64,000 nt of DNA, from NCBI GenBank assembly GCA_030684355.1, contig JAUXTN010000246.1, forward strand, positions 1 to 64,000. Direction: 5' to 3'. Made by a program: the position numbers and the translations under genes. The notes below the pieces were generated by a model that had not been told where the DNA came from, ran no database searches, and saw only the letters and a program-made list of their open reading frames with translations. This document shows positions 32,601-41,003 of this stretch, piece by piece (position 1 is the first letter of the stretch; each line of letters opens with the position of its first letter). The stretch comes from Pseudomonadota bacterium. GTDB lineage: Bacteria > Myxococcota_A > UBA796 > SXON01.

Positions 32601-32801
32601 GCGGGTGACGAGAAGCTCGACCTCCTCCGGGGAGAGGCCGCCTGCCTCGGTGAGCAGGGTGACGGTGGGGCGATTCAGATCGGGGAACACGTCCACGGGG
32701 AGCCGGGTGGCCGTCCACCCGCCCCAGGCGAGCACGACCGCAGCCACGACGAGGACGAAGAGGCGGTTCTGGAGCGAGAAGCGGATCAGCGCGTTGAACA
32801 T
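29676..32801 (-). CDS. heavy-metal efflux RND inner-membrane pump (CzcA-like)
   Basis: A 1041-residue RND transporter with the standard 12-helix layout. TM4 reads AVAIGELVDDAIVDVEN, with several acidic residues for proton relay. The three methionines that mark Cu/Ag-specific CusA are absent (the site corresponding to LLYMPITVPG in the other pump reads VNLLATPGTSL), so divalent-metal export is more likely. It exchanges protons for metal and works with the membrane-fusion protein and TolC encoded directly upstream in the same operon. Confidence 0.9.
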   Translation of the reverse strand: MFNALIRFSLQNRLFVLVVAAVVLAWGGWTATRLPVDVFPDLNRPTVTLLTEAGGLSPEEVELLVTRPIETSMNGAPGVERVRSQSAVGLSVVWVEFDWDVDIYRARQQVAERTAQVAESLPEGVVPTMGPVSSIMGEILLIGVVSPEGTVPGPELRSLADWTLRPRLLSIGGISQVIAIGGGVEQLHVEVHPDRLAQRGLTLGDVREAAAGAQGSTTGGFLEQQSQEYVVRNLARTADPAAIGDTVVATKDGVPITLSDVSDVRRGVGTMRGDAGVNGQPAVILSVQKQPGTDTIVLTEQVEHALDELRRGLPQGVDVVPLFRQADFIEASVANVEEALRDGAILVTIILVLFLLNVRTTAITLTAIPLSMVVAALALQAFGLTINTMTLGGLAVAIGELVDDAIVDVENVYRRLRENRILPNPRSPLRVILDASVEVRSSIVFSTILVILVFIPLFALSGIEGRLFAPLGIAYIASILASMVVSLTITPVLASYLLPKMTQAKEHADGWLVRKLKGLDRRALVWALPRPKTILFAVAAAVVLAIASVPFLGTSFLPPFNEGTATVNLLATPGTSLTESDKLGSLAERLLLEVPEVKSTGRRTGRAEMDEHAEGVHYTEIDVDFEREGRPREEVLADIRAKLARLPGVVINIGQPIGHRLDHLLSGVRAQIAIKVFGPDLATLRSEAARIEQQLAPIPGLVDLQVERQVLIPQVQVRIDRDAAKRFGVPPGHLAEDLETALGGVRVAQVLDGVRSLDLVTRYAPEWRGDIDRIGIAPVSLEEGRAVTLGQLAEVSAGTGPNQVVHEDGQRRIAISANTAGRDVGSVVGDIQTSLAGLTLPTGYYWTIGGQFESQQSASRTIGLLSLLSLAGMYAVLYAHFRSHTLTLQVLLNIPLALIGSVAAIWISGQPLSVATLVGFITLCGIASRNTILMISHYIHLVRHEGESFGPEMVIRGSLERLVPVAMTALCAGIALIPLAFAGGTPGKEILTPVAQVILGGLLSSTLLDMVVTPTMFLRFGGDALRSLVASSETVDPLEAP

Positions 32802-32804
32802 TGG

Positions 32805-34508
32805 TCAGCGCCCCGCCATGCTTCGGAGCGTGTAGGTGCCGTCGACCACGACGCGCTCGCCCGGGGCGAGCCCGCCGAGCACTTCCCAGGAACCGCCGCT
32901 GCGTCCGCCGAGGCGGAGATCCCGTGCCTCGAAGGCCTCGGGGCCTGTTTTCACGAAGGCGAGGCGCGCGCCGTTGCTGTCCACGACCGCGGCCGCGGGG
33001 ACCACGAGCGCGTCCCTCGTCGCGCCCCGTCCGATCCAGGCCGTGGCGCCCATGCCGGGACGGAGACCGAGATCGCCGGCCTCCACCGCGAGCGTGATCG
33101 TCACCATGCCCGTCGCGGGATCGGCCTCCTGGCCCGCATCGAGCACGACCGCGGAGAGGGAGCGACCGGGCGCGGCCGAGGGTGTCACCATCGCAGAGGC
33201 TCCGGAGACGAGCCCGAGGGCGAGCCTCTCGGGCACGTTCGCCTCCATCCACAGGCCCACCGTATCGACCACGCGGAAGAGCGTGGCGCCAGCCGACACC
33301 TGGTCGCCCGGCCGGGCGTTGATGGCGCCGAGGCGCCCGTCCACAGGGGCGCGGATCGCCACCGTGACCCCGCCCGCGAGCGCTGCGAGCGCCCCCTCGG
33401 CCTCCCGGAGCGTGACCCGCGCGACCTCCACGGCGTTCTTGCGCTCGAGCCGCTCCCGCTCGGAGATCGAGTCGCCCAGCGTGTCGAGCGAGGAGGCGTC
33501 CCGCTCCGCGAGGGCCAGCGCACTCTTGGCTTGGGCCACGCGGGTCGCGGCACTCCCCCGCTCCTGCGCAATCGAGGCGCGGTCGGCCGTGCTTGGAACC
33601 TCCTTCAGTAGCGCGAGCGTGTCCCCGGCCTTGACCGCCTGACCGGGGCTCGGGAAGCCGCCCGGGGGCGCGACGAGCACGCCGTCGACGGGCGCACCGA
33701 GAGTGGCGGCCTCGCCGGGGCGGGCCACGAACCGGCCGAGGGCGGGGACGCGGTCGACGAACACGTCGCGGGAGAGGATGGCGGTGCGGAGGCCGACGAG
33801 GAACTGGCCGTCCATGGGGAGCGCGAGCGTCGCGCCCGCGGGTGCCGTCGGCGCCGCGGACGCCTCGCCATGGTCCTCGCCACCGTGGGCAGACACGCGC
33901 CGGCTGGCGAGGCCGACCCCGATCGCGAGCAGGGTGGCCGCCGCGGCCGCGCCCCGGCGGCGCCCGAGCAGGAACCCGAGCCCGAGGCAGACCACGGCGA
34001 CCCCTCCGATGAGCGCGAGGACGCCGGCCCCCGCGAGCGCCACGGTCCCCGCGCCCATTCCGTCCCCGCTCTCGACGGAGGGCGGGTCGTAGTGCAGCCC
34101 CGAGATCGCGAGCAGATCGCTCGCCGCGGGCGCCGTGACGACGAGCGCGCCGGCGTAGTCGCCGTAGGCCGGCAACGTCAGGGTGCCGTGGTAGGCGCCG
34201 GGCGCCCCGGCGGCACCGAACTCGGCCTGTGATGCTCCCGGCCCGTTCAGCGTGAGCGAGGCGGTCGCGCCCTCCACCGGTGCGCTTGTCGCGTAGTCGG
34301 CGAGCAGGAGCGAGGCTTCCGTTGCGGTTCCCGCAGGCGCCCTGGGGACGCGGACAATGGCCTCGAACGTGCTGGACGCCGCGCTCATCGAGACAGCGTC
34401 CGCCGTCGTGGCGCTCGCGGAGGCCGCCGTGGCGACCGGGGGCCCGTGGTCGTGGTCGTCTCCCCCGCCCGCGAAGGCGAGCGAAGTAGCGAGGAGCAAG
34501 AAGATCAC
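32805..34508 (-). CDS. RND membrane-fusion protein with N-terminal YtkA-like domain
   Basis: A 567-residue periplasmic adaptor. After a short signal (MIFLLLATSLAFAG) comes a His-containing start (GGGDDHDHGPP) and a beta-sandwich domain like YtkA (residues ~45-135). A transmembrane helix (residues ~155-180), a second His motif (SAHGGEDHGE), then the barrel-sandwich, alpha-hairpin and beta-barrel of HlyD/CzcB adaptors follow (VPALGRFVARPGEAATLGAPVDG; VVVDGTYTLRSMAGR). GTG 34508 overlaps the TolC stop (GTGA). The YtkA-HlyD fusion with an internal helix is unusual. Confidence 0.83.
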   Translation of the reverse strand: MIFLLLATSLAFAGGGDDHDHGPPVATAASASATTADAVSMSAASSTFEAIVRVPRAPAGTATEASLLLADYATSAPVEGATASLTLNGPGASQAEFGAAGAPGAYHGTLTLPAYGDYAGALVVTAPAASDLLAISGLHYDPPSVESGDGMGAGTVALAGAGVLALIGGVAVVCLGLGFLLGRRRGAAAAATLLAIGVGLASRRVSAHGGEDHGEASAAPTAPAGATLALPMDGQFLVGLRTAILSRDVFVDRVPALGRFVARPGEAATLGAPVDGVLVAPPGGFPSPGQAVKAGDTLALLKEVPSTADRASIAQERGSAATRVAQAKSALALAERDASSLDTLGDSISERERLERKNAVEVARVTLREAEGALAALAGGVTVAIRAPVDGRLGAINARPGDQVSAGATLFRVVDTVGLWMEANVPERLALGLVSGASAMVTPSAAPGRSLSAVVLDAGQEADPATGMVTITLAVEAGDLGLRPGMGATAWIGRGATRDALVVPAAAVVDSNGARLAFVKTGPEAFEARDLRLGGRSGGSWEVLGGLAPGERVVVDGTYTLRSMAGR

Positions 34509-35659
34509 CGTTCCTCCAAGGGCAGTTGGCCGGCGAGCTCCCAGAGCGCGAGGCGTGCGCGCTCCAGCCGCCAGCGGGCGTCGATTGCGCCGCCGAGCGC
34601 AGCGAGGGCGAGGTCCCGCTCGGCGACGAACGCCGAAAGCGAGGCCTCGCCGACCTCGTACCGGCGCGCCGCGGCGTCGAGCGTGGCATCCAGGCCGGGG
34701 ATGTCCCAAGCGGCGGCCACCCGCTCGGCGATCGCCAGCTCGGCCCGCGCGTCCGCGAGGGAAGCTCGTGCGTCGAGCATCTCCCGGGACGCGCGCGCGT
34801 CCGCGATGTCGGCCTCGGCGCGCGCGACCCGAACCTTCGATGCACCCGGGGCGAAGAGCGGGATCTCGATTGCCGCGCCATACACCGGTCCGGTCTCGCC
34901 TTCGAACGACCACCCGCCGCGAAGGTGGAGATCGGGGACCCGATCGAGCTTCTCGGCGGTCAGCCGCGCGAGGGCAGCACGGGCCTCGAGCCCCGCGGCC
35001 AGGAGGGTGGGAAGCTGGCTTGGCTCCACGGACGGCGGCTCCGGTAGCGTGGGCCATTCCCCGATCCCAGGCGCATCCTCCTGTCCGATCAGGACGCCGA
35101 GCCGACGGCGGGCAGCCTCGGCTTCCCGCTGCAGAGTCAACGCGTCATCGAGCGCGCGCGCCGCCTCCGCATGGAGCAGCGCCGACTCGACACGCGAGAT
35201 GTCACCCGTCTCGGCGCGACGCACGGCCGCGTCGCGGAGTCGGACGGCCAGACCCTCGGCCGCTTCGGCGAGCTCCGCCTGTTCCCGCGCCCGGACGGCA
35301 TCCAGGTAGCCCGCGCCAGCGGCGGCTCCGACGGCGGCCCGACCGGCTTCGGCGCGCAGCGACGCTGCGTCTCGCGACCGGCGCGCCGCGCTCGCCCGCG
35401 CAACCGGCTGGCCCGCGATCTCGACGGGCACGGTCACTGAAAGGGTGGTCTCCCCAGGCTGATGCTCGAAGTCCAGCTCCGGGTTGCCTTGCCAGGCGGC
35501 GTACCCACGCGCTTCGGCGCGCGCCCGATCCGCTTCCGCCGAGACGATTTGCGCGTCCGCGCCGTGTTCGACGGCCGCGCGGACCGTCGCCTCGAAGGTG
35601 AGCGGCTGGACGGGCGCATCCTGGGCGAACCCGAGGGAGACGAAGAAGTACGCGATCAT
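34505..35659 (-). CDS. TolC-family outer-membrane efflux protein
   Basis: A 384-residue protein with an N-terminal signal (MIAYFFVSLGFAQ) and the paired alpha-helical hairpin pattern of TolC/CusC, rich in Ala, Arg and Glu coiled-coil heptads and with two internally related halves. It should form the outer-membrane channel for the RND pump two genes downstream. The ATG at 35659 overlaps the response-regulator stop by 4 bases. Confidence 0.85.
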   Translation of the reverse strand: MIAYFFVSLGFAQDAPVQPLTFEATVRAAVEHGADAQIVSAEADRARAEARGYAAWQGNPELDFEHQPGETTLSVTVPVEIAGQPVARASAARRSRDAASLRAEAGRAAVGAAAGAGYLDAVRAREQAELAEAAEGLAVRLRDAAVRRAETGDISRVESALLHAEAARALDDALTLQREAEAARRRLGVLIGQEDAPGIGEWPTLPEPPSVEPSQLPTLLAAGLEARAALARLTAEKLDRVPDLHLRGGWSFEGETGPVYGAAIEIPLFAPGASKVRVARAEADIADARASREMLDARASLADARAELAIAERVAAAWDIPGLDATLDAAARRYEVGEASLSAFVAERDLALAALGGAIDARWRLERARLALWELAGQLPLEER

Positions 35660-37017
35660 GGGGCGCGGAACCTCGCGGGATCGATGCCGTGCCGCTTCAG
35701 GAGCCGGTGCATGGACTCGCGCTCCATCCCGGCCTCGGCCGCCGCGTGGGTGACGTTGCCCGACGTGCGCCGCAAGAGCTGCAGCAGGTAGTCGTGCCCC
35801 GCTGCGTCCGAAGCACGCTCACACACGGCACGAAAGCTGCCTGCGGGCGCCTGGGGCACGACGCCGCGGATGGACTCGGGGAGGTGGTAGAGCTCGACGG
35901 TCTCGTCGGGGGCGATGACGGCGGCGTGCTCCAACGCGTGGCGCAGTTCGCGCACGTTCCCGGGCCAGGGGGCAGCTTCGAGCGCGGCGAGCGCCTCCGG
36001 AGCCAGACGGCGAGCGCGCGTCCCGTACCGCGCCCCTGCCATCTTCAAGAACAGCGTGGCGAGCAAGGAGATGTCCTCCACTCGCTGACGCAAGGGCGGC
36101 AGGAAGACCTGCACGACCTTCAGCCGAAAGTAGAGATCCTGGCGAAAGGCACCCGATGCCACCATCTTCTCGAGGTCCCGGTGGGTGGCCGCGACGACGC
36201 GCGCCTCGAAGGGGCGGCTACCGGTCTCTCCCACCCGTCGGACGGACCCCTCGTCGAGCACCCGGTTGAGCTTCACCTGCAGCGGGAGCGGCATGTCGCC
36301 GATCTCGTCGAGGAGGAGCGTCCCCCCCTTCGCGGCTTCGAGCAGGCCGGGCCGGTCCGCGGCGGCGCCCGTGTAGGCCCCGCGCGCCACGCCGAACAAC
36401 TCGGCCTCCAGCAGGTTCTCGGGGATGGCACCGCAGTTCAGCGCGACGAACTCGCCCTTCCCATGCACCCGATGGATCTCCCGGGCGGCGACCTCCTTCC
36501 CCGACCCGCTCTCCCCGAGGAGGAGCACCGGAGCGGGGACCCGCCCGACACGTTCAATCCATCGCCGCACCTCGACCGCGGCGGGCGAGCGCCCGACGAA
36601 GGCGCTCTCTTGTCCCGCGACCATCGCCTCGAGCTCCCGCGTGCGTCCGAGCAGCGCGTGCCGCTCCGCTGCGCGAACGGCGATCCGCAGGAGGTCGTCC
36701 GGTTCGAACGGCTTGGCGACATAGTCGTAGGCGCCGGCCCGCAGCGCTTGAACCGCCGCCGGGAGCTCCGCGTAGGCGGTCATCAACACCACCTCCGGCG
36801 GAGGATCGATTGCACGGGCGGCAGCGAGGACGACGGTTCCATCGGCACCGGGCAAGCGCACGTCGGTGATGACGAGGGCATAGCAGCCCGAACGCAGCCG
36901 CTGCAGCGCCGACTCGGCGTCCGCGACATCATCGACCTCGAACCGCTCCCCCAGGGTGCGCGCGAGCAGCTTCCGAAGGTTCTCGCGGTCTTCCACGAGC
37001 AGGAGGCGTTCAGGCAT
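35656..37017 (-). CDS. sigma-54-dependent response regulator (NtrC family)
   Basis: A 453-residue three-domain activator. The receiver domain has the phosphoacceptor Asp52 in VITDVRLPG and the conserved Lys in YVAKPFEP. The AAA+ domain has Walker A GESGSGKE, a sigma-54-contact loop reading GAYTGA (F to Y in GAFTGA), and Walker B GGTLLLDEIGDMP. The C-terminal Fis-type helix-turn-helix is GNVTHAAAEAGMERESMHRLLKRHG. It overlaps the kinase gene by 8 bases. It is the natural candidate to bind the TGTGAC-N7-GTYACA dyads spread over 38-60 kb. Confidence 0.95.
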   Translation of the reverse strand: MPERLLLVEDRENLRKLLARTLGERFEVDDVADAESALQRLRSGCYALVITDVRLPGADGTVVLAAARAIDPPPEVVLMTAYAELPAAVQALRAGAYDYVAKPFEPDDLLRIAVRAAERHALLGRTRELEAMVAGQESAFVGRSPAAVEVRRWIERVGRVPAPVLLLGESGSGKEVAAREIHRVHGKGEFVALNCGAIPENLLEAELFGVARGAYTGAAADRPGLLEAAKGGTLLLDEIGDMPLPLQVKLNRVLDEGSVRRVGETGSRPFEARVVAATHRDLEKMVASGAFRQDLYFRLKVVQVFLPPLRQRVEDISLLATLFLKMAGARYGTRARRLAPEALAALEAAPWPGNVRELRHALEHAAVIAPDETVELYHLPESIRGVVPQAPAGSFRAVCERASDAAGHDYLLQLLRRTSGNVTHAAAEAGMERESMHRLLKRHGIDPARFRAP

Positions 37018-38407
37018 CGAGCCCTCCGAGGGTCCAAACGGCGACCGTGCCCCCGCCGTCGCGATCGAGGTGTGCGAGCGAGCCACCCTGCGCGCGCGCG
37101 ATGCGTTGACACACGGCGAGGCCCAGCCCGGTGCCGTCAGGACGCCCCGTGACGAACGGCTCGTACAGCCTGGGCCGAACGTTCGCAGCGAGGCCGGGCC
37201 CCCGGTCCCGCACCTCGAAGACAGGGCCCTGCTTCAACTCGAGCTCGACAGCCGACCCGGCGCTGGACGCCTCCACCGCGTTCCGGAGCAGGTTGTCGAG
37301 GACCTGCCGCACGGCGGATGGGGAGGCGAGGACGGAGATGGGAGCGCCCGGCGAGAGCTGCACCGTCACATCCTTCAGGTCCGCCTGCGTGGCGACGCGG
37401 TCCACCGCGGCTTCTGCCGCTCGCATCAGATCGACACGGACCGCCGGCTCCTCGCCAGGGCGCGCAAATCCCAGCAGGCCCTGGACCACGCGTCGCGCGT
37501 GTTCCGCCTCCTGCCGCGCCGCGGCGAGCTCCGGGCGCTTCATCTCGGGCTCCCCCAGGATGACCGAGAGCGGATTGAGGAGCTCGTGCGCGACGGCTCC
37601 GCTCATCTCCCCAAGCGCCGCCAACCGCTCCATCTCGACGCGTCGCCGCTCGGATGCCACCACCTTGTCGACCATGCGGTTGAACGCCTTCCCGAGCTCG
37701 GAGAGCTCGTCGTCGCCCTGCTCGGGCGCGGGGACCGAGCGACCCTCGCCGAAGGCGGCCGCGGCAGTGCGAAGCTCCCCGACAGGACCGAGAATGCCCC
37801 TGGCCAATCGCCATGCGACGAGCAGGCCGAGGGCAGCTCCGCCGATCGTGAGCGCAGCAACCGACAGCCAGGCGCTCGACGTTGCCTCCGCCACGGCGGA
37901 CCGCTCCCGCCCCTGCGCCGTTTCGAGCGCACCGAGCACGTCGCTGAGCCGGGCCTCGACCGCGGACGCATGAAGCTCGACCTCGTCGTGGAGGCGGGTC
38001 GCCGCTTCGGTATCGAGCTTGCCCTCCCGCGCGAGCGGAACGACCTCGGCGGCGAACCAACGGTTGGACGCCTCGATGGCGGCACGGACGCGCCCGAGAT
38101 CGACCGATGCCGCTGCACCGGCCGCTTCCGTCTCGATGATCCGGGCGGTCACAGCGGCGGTGACCTCGTCCAGGTGATCGAGGTGCCCGGGCCCGCGCTC
38201 GATGAGCGTGTGGGCCTGGTGGACGTACACCTCGCGGGTGGCGACCGCGAGTCCGAGCACGGCCTCCTGCTCGCGCGCGAGCACCTGCTGAGCCTCGCCG
38301 GCCCGTTGAACCTGGGTCCAGCTCGCGAACCCCAACCCCGTACCCAGGACCTGGAGCCCGACCAGCAGGCCCGCGTTGGCGAAGACGCGACGGCGGAGCG
38401 AGGACAT
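37010..38407 (-). CDS. sensor histidine kinase
   Basis: A 465-residue kinase with TM1 (residues ~9-30), a ~150-residue periplasmic helical sensor region containing His-rich spots (VYVHQAHTL, GHLDHLDE), TM2 (~180-200), HAMP, and the phosphoacceptor His274 in GAVAHELLNPLS. The ATPase domain has N, G1 and G2 boxes (NLLRNAVEAS, DRGPGL, GTGLGLAVC). It heads the efflux operon and overlaps the response-regulator gene. Periplasmic metal sensing is inferred from the operon. Confidence 0.95.
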   Translation of the reverse strand: MSSLRRRVFANAGLLVGLQVLGTGLGFASWTQVQRAGEAQQVLAREQEAVLGLAVATREVYVHQAHTLIERGPGHLDHLDEVTAAVTARIIETEAAGAAASVDLGRVRAAIEASNRWFAAEVVPLAREGKLDTEAATRLHDEVELHASAVEARLSDVLGALETAQGRERSAVAEATSSAWLSVAALTIGGAALGLLVAWRLARGILGPVGELRTAAAAFGEGRSVPAPEQGDDELSELGKAFNRMVDKVVASERRRVEMERLAALGEMSGAVAHELLNPLSVILGEPEMKRPELAAARQEAEHARRVVQGLLGFARPGEEPAVRVDLMRAAEAAVDRVATQADLKDVTVQLSPGAPISVLASPSAVRQVLDNLLRNAVEASSAGSAVELELKQGPVFEVRDRGPGLAANVRPRLYEPFVTGRPDGTGLGLAVCQRIARAQGGSLAHLDRDGGGTVAVWTLGGLDA

Positions 38408-38491
38408 CAGCTACCTTCCTGGCGCCTTGCCACCGCCCGCCCCTGGCATGTTCCTGCTCGCACCACTGACCGCTCCGCGTGGCCCGGGTGC

Positions 38492-38507
38492 AGCAATCTT
38501 CGTGCCA
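38492..38507 (-). promoter_or_regulatory. sigma-54 promoter of kinase/efflux operon
   Basis: The minus strand reads TGGCACG-AAGA-TTGCT, matching the -24/-12 consensus with GG and GC separated by exactly 10 bases. The predicted start of transcription is near 38481, 74 bases before the kinase ATG. Because the operon includes the sigma-54 activator, positive autoregulation is likely. Confidence 0.85.
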
Positions 38508-38571
38508 GCCGCCTGGGCTCTCCGAGGCGGGTGAAACCCGTGGTTGATCCGATGGCGAGGCGCCCTCGGCC

Positions 38572-38588
38572 GTGACGCTGACGGTTAC
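38572..38588 (+). promoter_or_regulatory. activator dyad GTGAC-N7-GTTAC (site 1)
   Basis: GTGAC-GCTGACG-GTTAC followed by AC lies ~65 bases upstream of the sigma-54 promoter at 38492-38507. It shares half-sites and the 7-base spacer with site 2 and the other sites of the region. Confidence 0.65.
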
Positions 38589-38643
38589 ACCGGGGGCCCG
38601 AACGTCACGTTTCAAACAGGGCCTGCTCCGCGCGGACGCCCCC

Positions 38644-38660
38644 GTGACGTGTCCGGTTAC
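38644..38660 (+). promoter_or_regulatory. activator dyad GTGAC-N7-GTTAC (site 2)
   Basis: GTGAC-GTGTCCG-GTTAC is centred 72 bases from site 1, on the same face as expected for about seven helical turns. It lies 54 bases before the rightward lipoprotein ATG and may serve both directions. Confidence 0.65.
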
Positions 38661-38714
38661 TCTTCCGCTCCGGGCAGGGATTGTCTATAGGGGGCGCGCA
38701 CTGGAGACCCCTGT

Positions 38715-39107
38715 ATGTTGCGCCTGCTCCTCCCCCTGCTCCTCGCCGCCTGCACCGCGGGCAAGGCCACCGACGACACCGGCACGGCCGCGGATGACAC
38801 CTCAGCCGACACCGACACCGAGCCGGCCTGCGCGACGTTGACCTCGGGAGACGACTGGGCGTGGCAGGGCGAGTGCCCGCAGATGCGCACCCCCTGCGAC
38901 ATCGTGGTCGATGAGTGCTCGGTCACGATCGACTACTCGGCGGACGGGGGCATGACGATGGGAATGCCGTACGTGGCGACGATCGATGGCGATACCATCA
39001 CCTTCGAGGACGGCGACAGCATCATGGGCTGCGTCGGCACCATCGAGGACGCCGACACCGTCACGGGCACGTGCGACGGGGGCTGCACGTTCACGCTGCG
39101 TCGGTAG
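38715..39107 (+). CDS. small secreted lipoprotein
   Basis: A 130-residue lipoprotein: signal MLRLLLPLLLAAC, then an Asp/Thr-rich linker (KATDDTGTAADDTSADTDTE) and a ~85-residue domain with six Cys (PACATL, GECPQM, PCDIVVDECS, GCVG, TCDGGC), probably a disulfide-stabilised beta domain. The family is not recognised. It is divergent from the kinase operon and shares its enhancer region, so metal induction is plausible. Confidence 0.7.
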   Translation: MLRLLLPLLLAACTAGKATDDTGTAADDTSADTDTEPACATLTSGDDWAWQGECPQMRTPCDIVVDECSVTIDYSADGGMTMGMPYVATIDGDTITFEDGDSIMGCVGTIEDADTVTGTCDGGCTFTLRR

Positions 39108-39177
39108 GCCGATTCGTTCGGGGGGATCCGTGGGTGTAGAGCGCCATGGCCCCCCGTTCGGCTGCTCGTGAGAGCGG

Positions 39178-40251
39178 CTACGGCTCCAACCGGTAGACGG
39201 CGGGCTCGGAGTTGTCGACCACCCACAGAGCGCCGTCCGGGCCGATCTCGATGCCGTAGATCGCGGTGCCCCCGCGGCCGGAGTCGAGCTCCGACACCGC
39301 TTCGCCGTCCTTCGTGAACGCATGGAGGATGCCCGTCGCGTACTCCGCGACGTACAGGTACTCGCCGTCCAACGCCAGCCCGCCGGGCTCGTCCAGCCCC
39401 TCGACGAGCACGCCCCAGTCCACGTCGACCCACTCGGAATACTCGGCAAGCGGCTCATTCCGAGCGCGAAGGGCGTCGCCGGACTCGCCCGTGGCGGTGT
39501 CGATCCACAATACGCGCCCGTTGCCGGTGTCAGCGACGTAGAGGATGCCGCTCTCGGGGTCGACCATCATGTGGCTCGGCGCCCCCTCGACCCGAGCCAC
39601 CTCGAACTCGGTGAGGCGGTCCACGATGCCGTTCGCGTGGTCGTCCTGTCCGATCCCGTGGTCGCTCGCGAAGTCGTACCGGACGATGTTGTCGTTCTTG
39701 CCATCGAAGGCCCAATAGACGTTGTCCCGCTCCCACGCGATGCCGACACAGTAGGGGCTCTGGTGCAGCATGTCGAGGTGGCTGCCGAGCCCCTCGGGGT
39801 TCTGCTCCGCGAACACCTCGAGGTCGGCCGACCAGAGCACCGGGCCCATGAAGTCATTGGGGGACGCGGCATCGTCGTAGGTGTTCCGCGTCTCCCCACA
39901 GGAACCGAACTGGGAGTCGTCATCGAAGGACAGAGCCGCGGTCTCCTCCATGAAGTGGTTCGCCGCGGCGTCCTTCCGGCGTTCGTGGTCCTGCTCGGGC
40001 GTCCCAGGGTTGGAGACGATGAAGGTGCGGTCGTCCTCGCGGTTGGCGATCCACAGATTGCCCTCCGCGTCGAAGCCAAGATCCCGCGGATCCGTCAGCC
40101 GCTCCTCCTCGCCGATGATGTAGGTCCACTCGACCTCGGTGGAACCATCCACGGCGCCGAGCGCGGACTGCTCGGGCGGCGCGTCCTTGCCTTCCCCCGT
40201 GTCGTCGATACAAGCTACCAGCGGGAGAAACGTAAGGGCGAAGATGCGCAT
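39178..40251 (-). CDS. NHL/SMP-30-like beta-propeller lipoprotein
   Basis: A 357-residue lipoprotein (signal MRIFALTFLPLVAC). The body has repeated blades such as PRDLGFDAEGNLWIANRED, PESGILYVADTGNGRVLWID, EPGGLALDGEYLYVAEYATG and IYGIEIGPDGALWVVDNSE, typical of NHL or SMP-30 propellers. The enzymatic role is unknown. Start ATG 40251 is chosen because it gives the lipoprotein signal. Two dyads of the regulon lie 57-94 bases upstream. Confidence 0.75.
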   Translation of the reverse strand: MRIFALTFLPLVACIDDTGEGKDAPPEQSALGAVDGSTEVEWTYIIGEEERLTDPRDLGFDAEGNLWIANREDDRTFIVSNPGTPEQDHERRKDAAANHFMEETAALSFDDDSQFGSCGETRNTYDDAASPNDFMGPVLWSADLEVFAEQNPEGLGSHLDMLHQSPYCVGIAWERDNVYWAFDGKNDNIVRYDFASDHGIGQDDHANGIVDRLTEFEVARVEGAPSHMMVDPESGILYVADTGNGRVLWIDTATGESGDALRARNEPLAEYSEWVDVDWGVLVEGLDEPGGLALDGEYLYVAEYATGILHAFTKDGEAVSELDSGRGGTAIYGIEIGPDGALWVVDNSEPAVYRLEP

Positions 40252-40307
40252 GCTCGACTCCGAGTGAGACGAGGACTGCATACACGGTACGCGGCGGCGT
40301 GGCATCT

Positions 40308-40345
40308 GTAACCCCGCCGGTCTGCGCTGTGACCGCGAAGGTTAC
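40308..40345. promoter_or_regulatory. paired activator dyads upstream of propeller gene
   Basis: A full site GTGAC-CGCGAAG-GTTAC (40329-40345, followed by AC) neighbours an opposite-facing partial site GTAAC-CCCGCCG-GTCTG (40308-40324, i.e. GAC-N7-GTTAC on the minus strand). No strong -24/-12 element is visible between these and the leftward ATG at 40251. Confidence 0.5.
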
Positions 40346-40393
40346 ACCACGCTCCTCACCGCCTGTGTCCTTCATCGGACGCGGCGAGGAGCG

Positions 40394-40963
40394 TCATCGA
40401 CTCGTGGCGACCCCCAGGAGCCAGCGGTCCGCAAGGAGCGCACGGCGCGCCTGGATCTCGAAGCCGGCATTCTCCACCGCCGAGAACCACTCCTCCGGCT
40501 CGAAGCGGCCTTGTTCCGGGTGGTCCAGGAGGGCCCGCACCGCGGCCATCCGCGTCAGCTTACCCGTTGGCTCCTCGAAGTAGAATCGTCCGTGGGGGCG
40601 CAGGACTCGCGCGATCTCGCCGATGGCCCTCTGCCACCCGGGCACGTGGTGAAGGATCGCGAAGTCGAACACCGCATCGAAGCTCGCGTCTGGTTCGGGG
40701 ATGTGCTCGGCGTCCGCGACGTACGCGCCGGTGCCCGCGAGGCGGACCATGTCGGGGTCGAGGTCGAACGCTACGATCTCGGCCGCGCCGAACTCCTCGC
40801 GGATGATGCGCATGCCTACCCCACGTCCACAGCCGACCTCCAGCGCGCGGGCGCCGTCGCAGCGCCCCCCGAGACGACGGAGTGCGGCGCCTTCTCCGTA
40901 GCGCTGGATTGCCGCCCGGATCGGGTTGTTCATCAGCGCCTTCTCGACGGGGTTGAGCAGCAT
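40394..40963 (-). CDS. class I SAM-dependent methyltransferase
   Basis: A 189-residue methyltransferase with motif I ALEVGCGRGVGMRI, the acidic motif II end VAFDLDPDMV, and the post-motif DFAILHHVPGWQRAIGEIARVLRPHGRFYFEEP. It looks complete for the small type 11 methyltransferase family. The substrate cannot be told from the sequence. It is co-directional with the genes around it but separated by spacers. Confidence 0.85.
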   Translation of the reverse strand: MLLNPVEKALMNNPIRAAIQRYGEGAALRRLGGRCDGARALEVGCGRGVGMRIIREEFGAAEIVAFDLDPDMVRLAGTGAYVADAEHIPEPDASFDAVFDFAILHHVPGWQRAIGEIARVLRPHGRFYFEEPTGKLTRMAAVRALLDHPEQGRFEPEEWFSAVENAGFEIQARRALLADRWLLGVATSR

Positions 40964-41003
40964 CTACACCTCGCCCCGCCGGGTCACGGTGGAGGGCATC
41001 TCA

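Larger units (their letters stand above)
38408..38714. other. divergent regulatory region of the kinase operon
   Basis: This 307-base region without genes separates the leftward efflux operon from a rightward lipoprotein gene. It holds a near-consensus sigma-54 promoter facing left (38492-38507) and two TGAC-N7-GTTAC dyads (38572-38588, 38644-38660), placed where enhancer sites of a sigma-54 activator are expected. No clear promoter for the rightward gene was found. Confidence 0.75.

Noticed and set aside
38670..38695. Apparent sigma-54 promoter GGGCAGGGATTGT before the lipoprotein at 38715
   Set aside because: The -24 and -12 elements are two bases too close and the -12 lacks GC, so it does not meet the strict spacing.
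40285..40312. GG-N10-GC pattern facing the propeller lipoprotein gene
   Set aside because: Only the spacing fits; neither TGGCAC nor TTGC is present, and it overlaps a dyad site. Chance is likely at this GC content.
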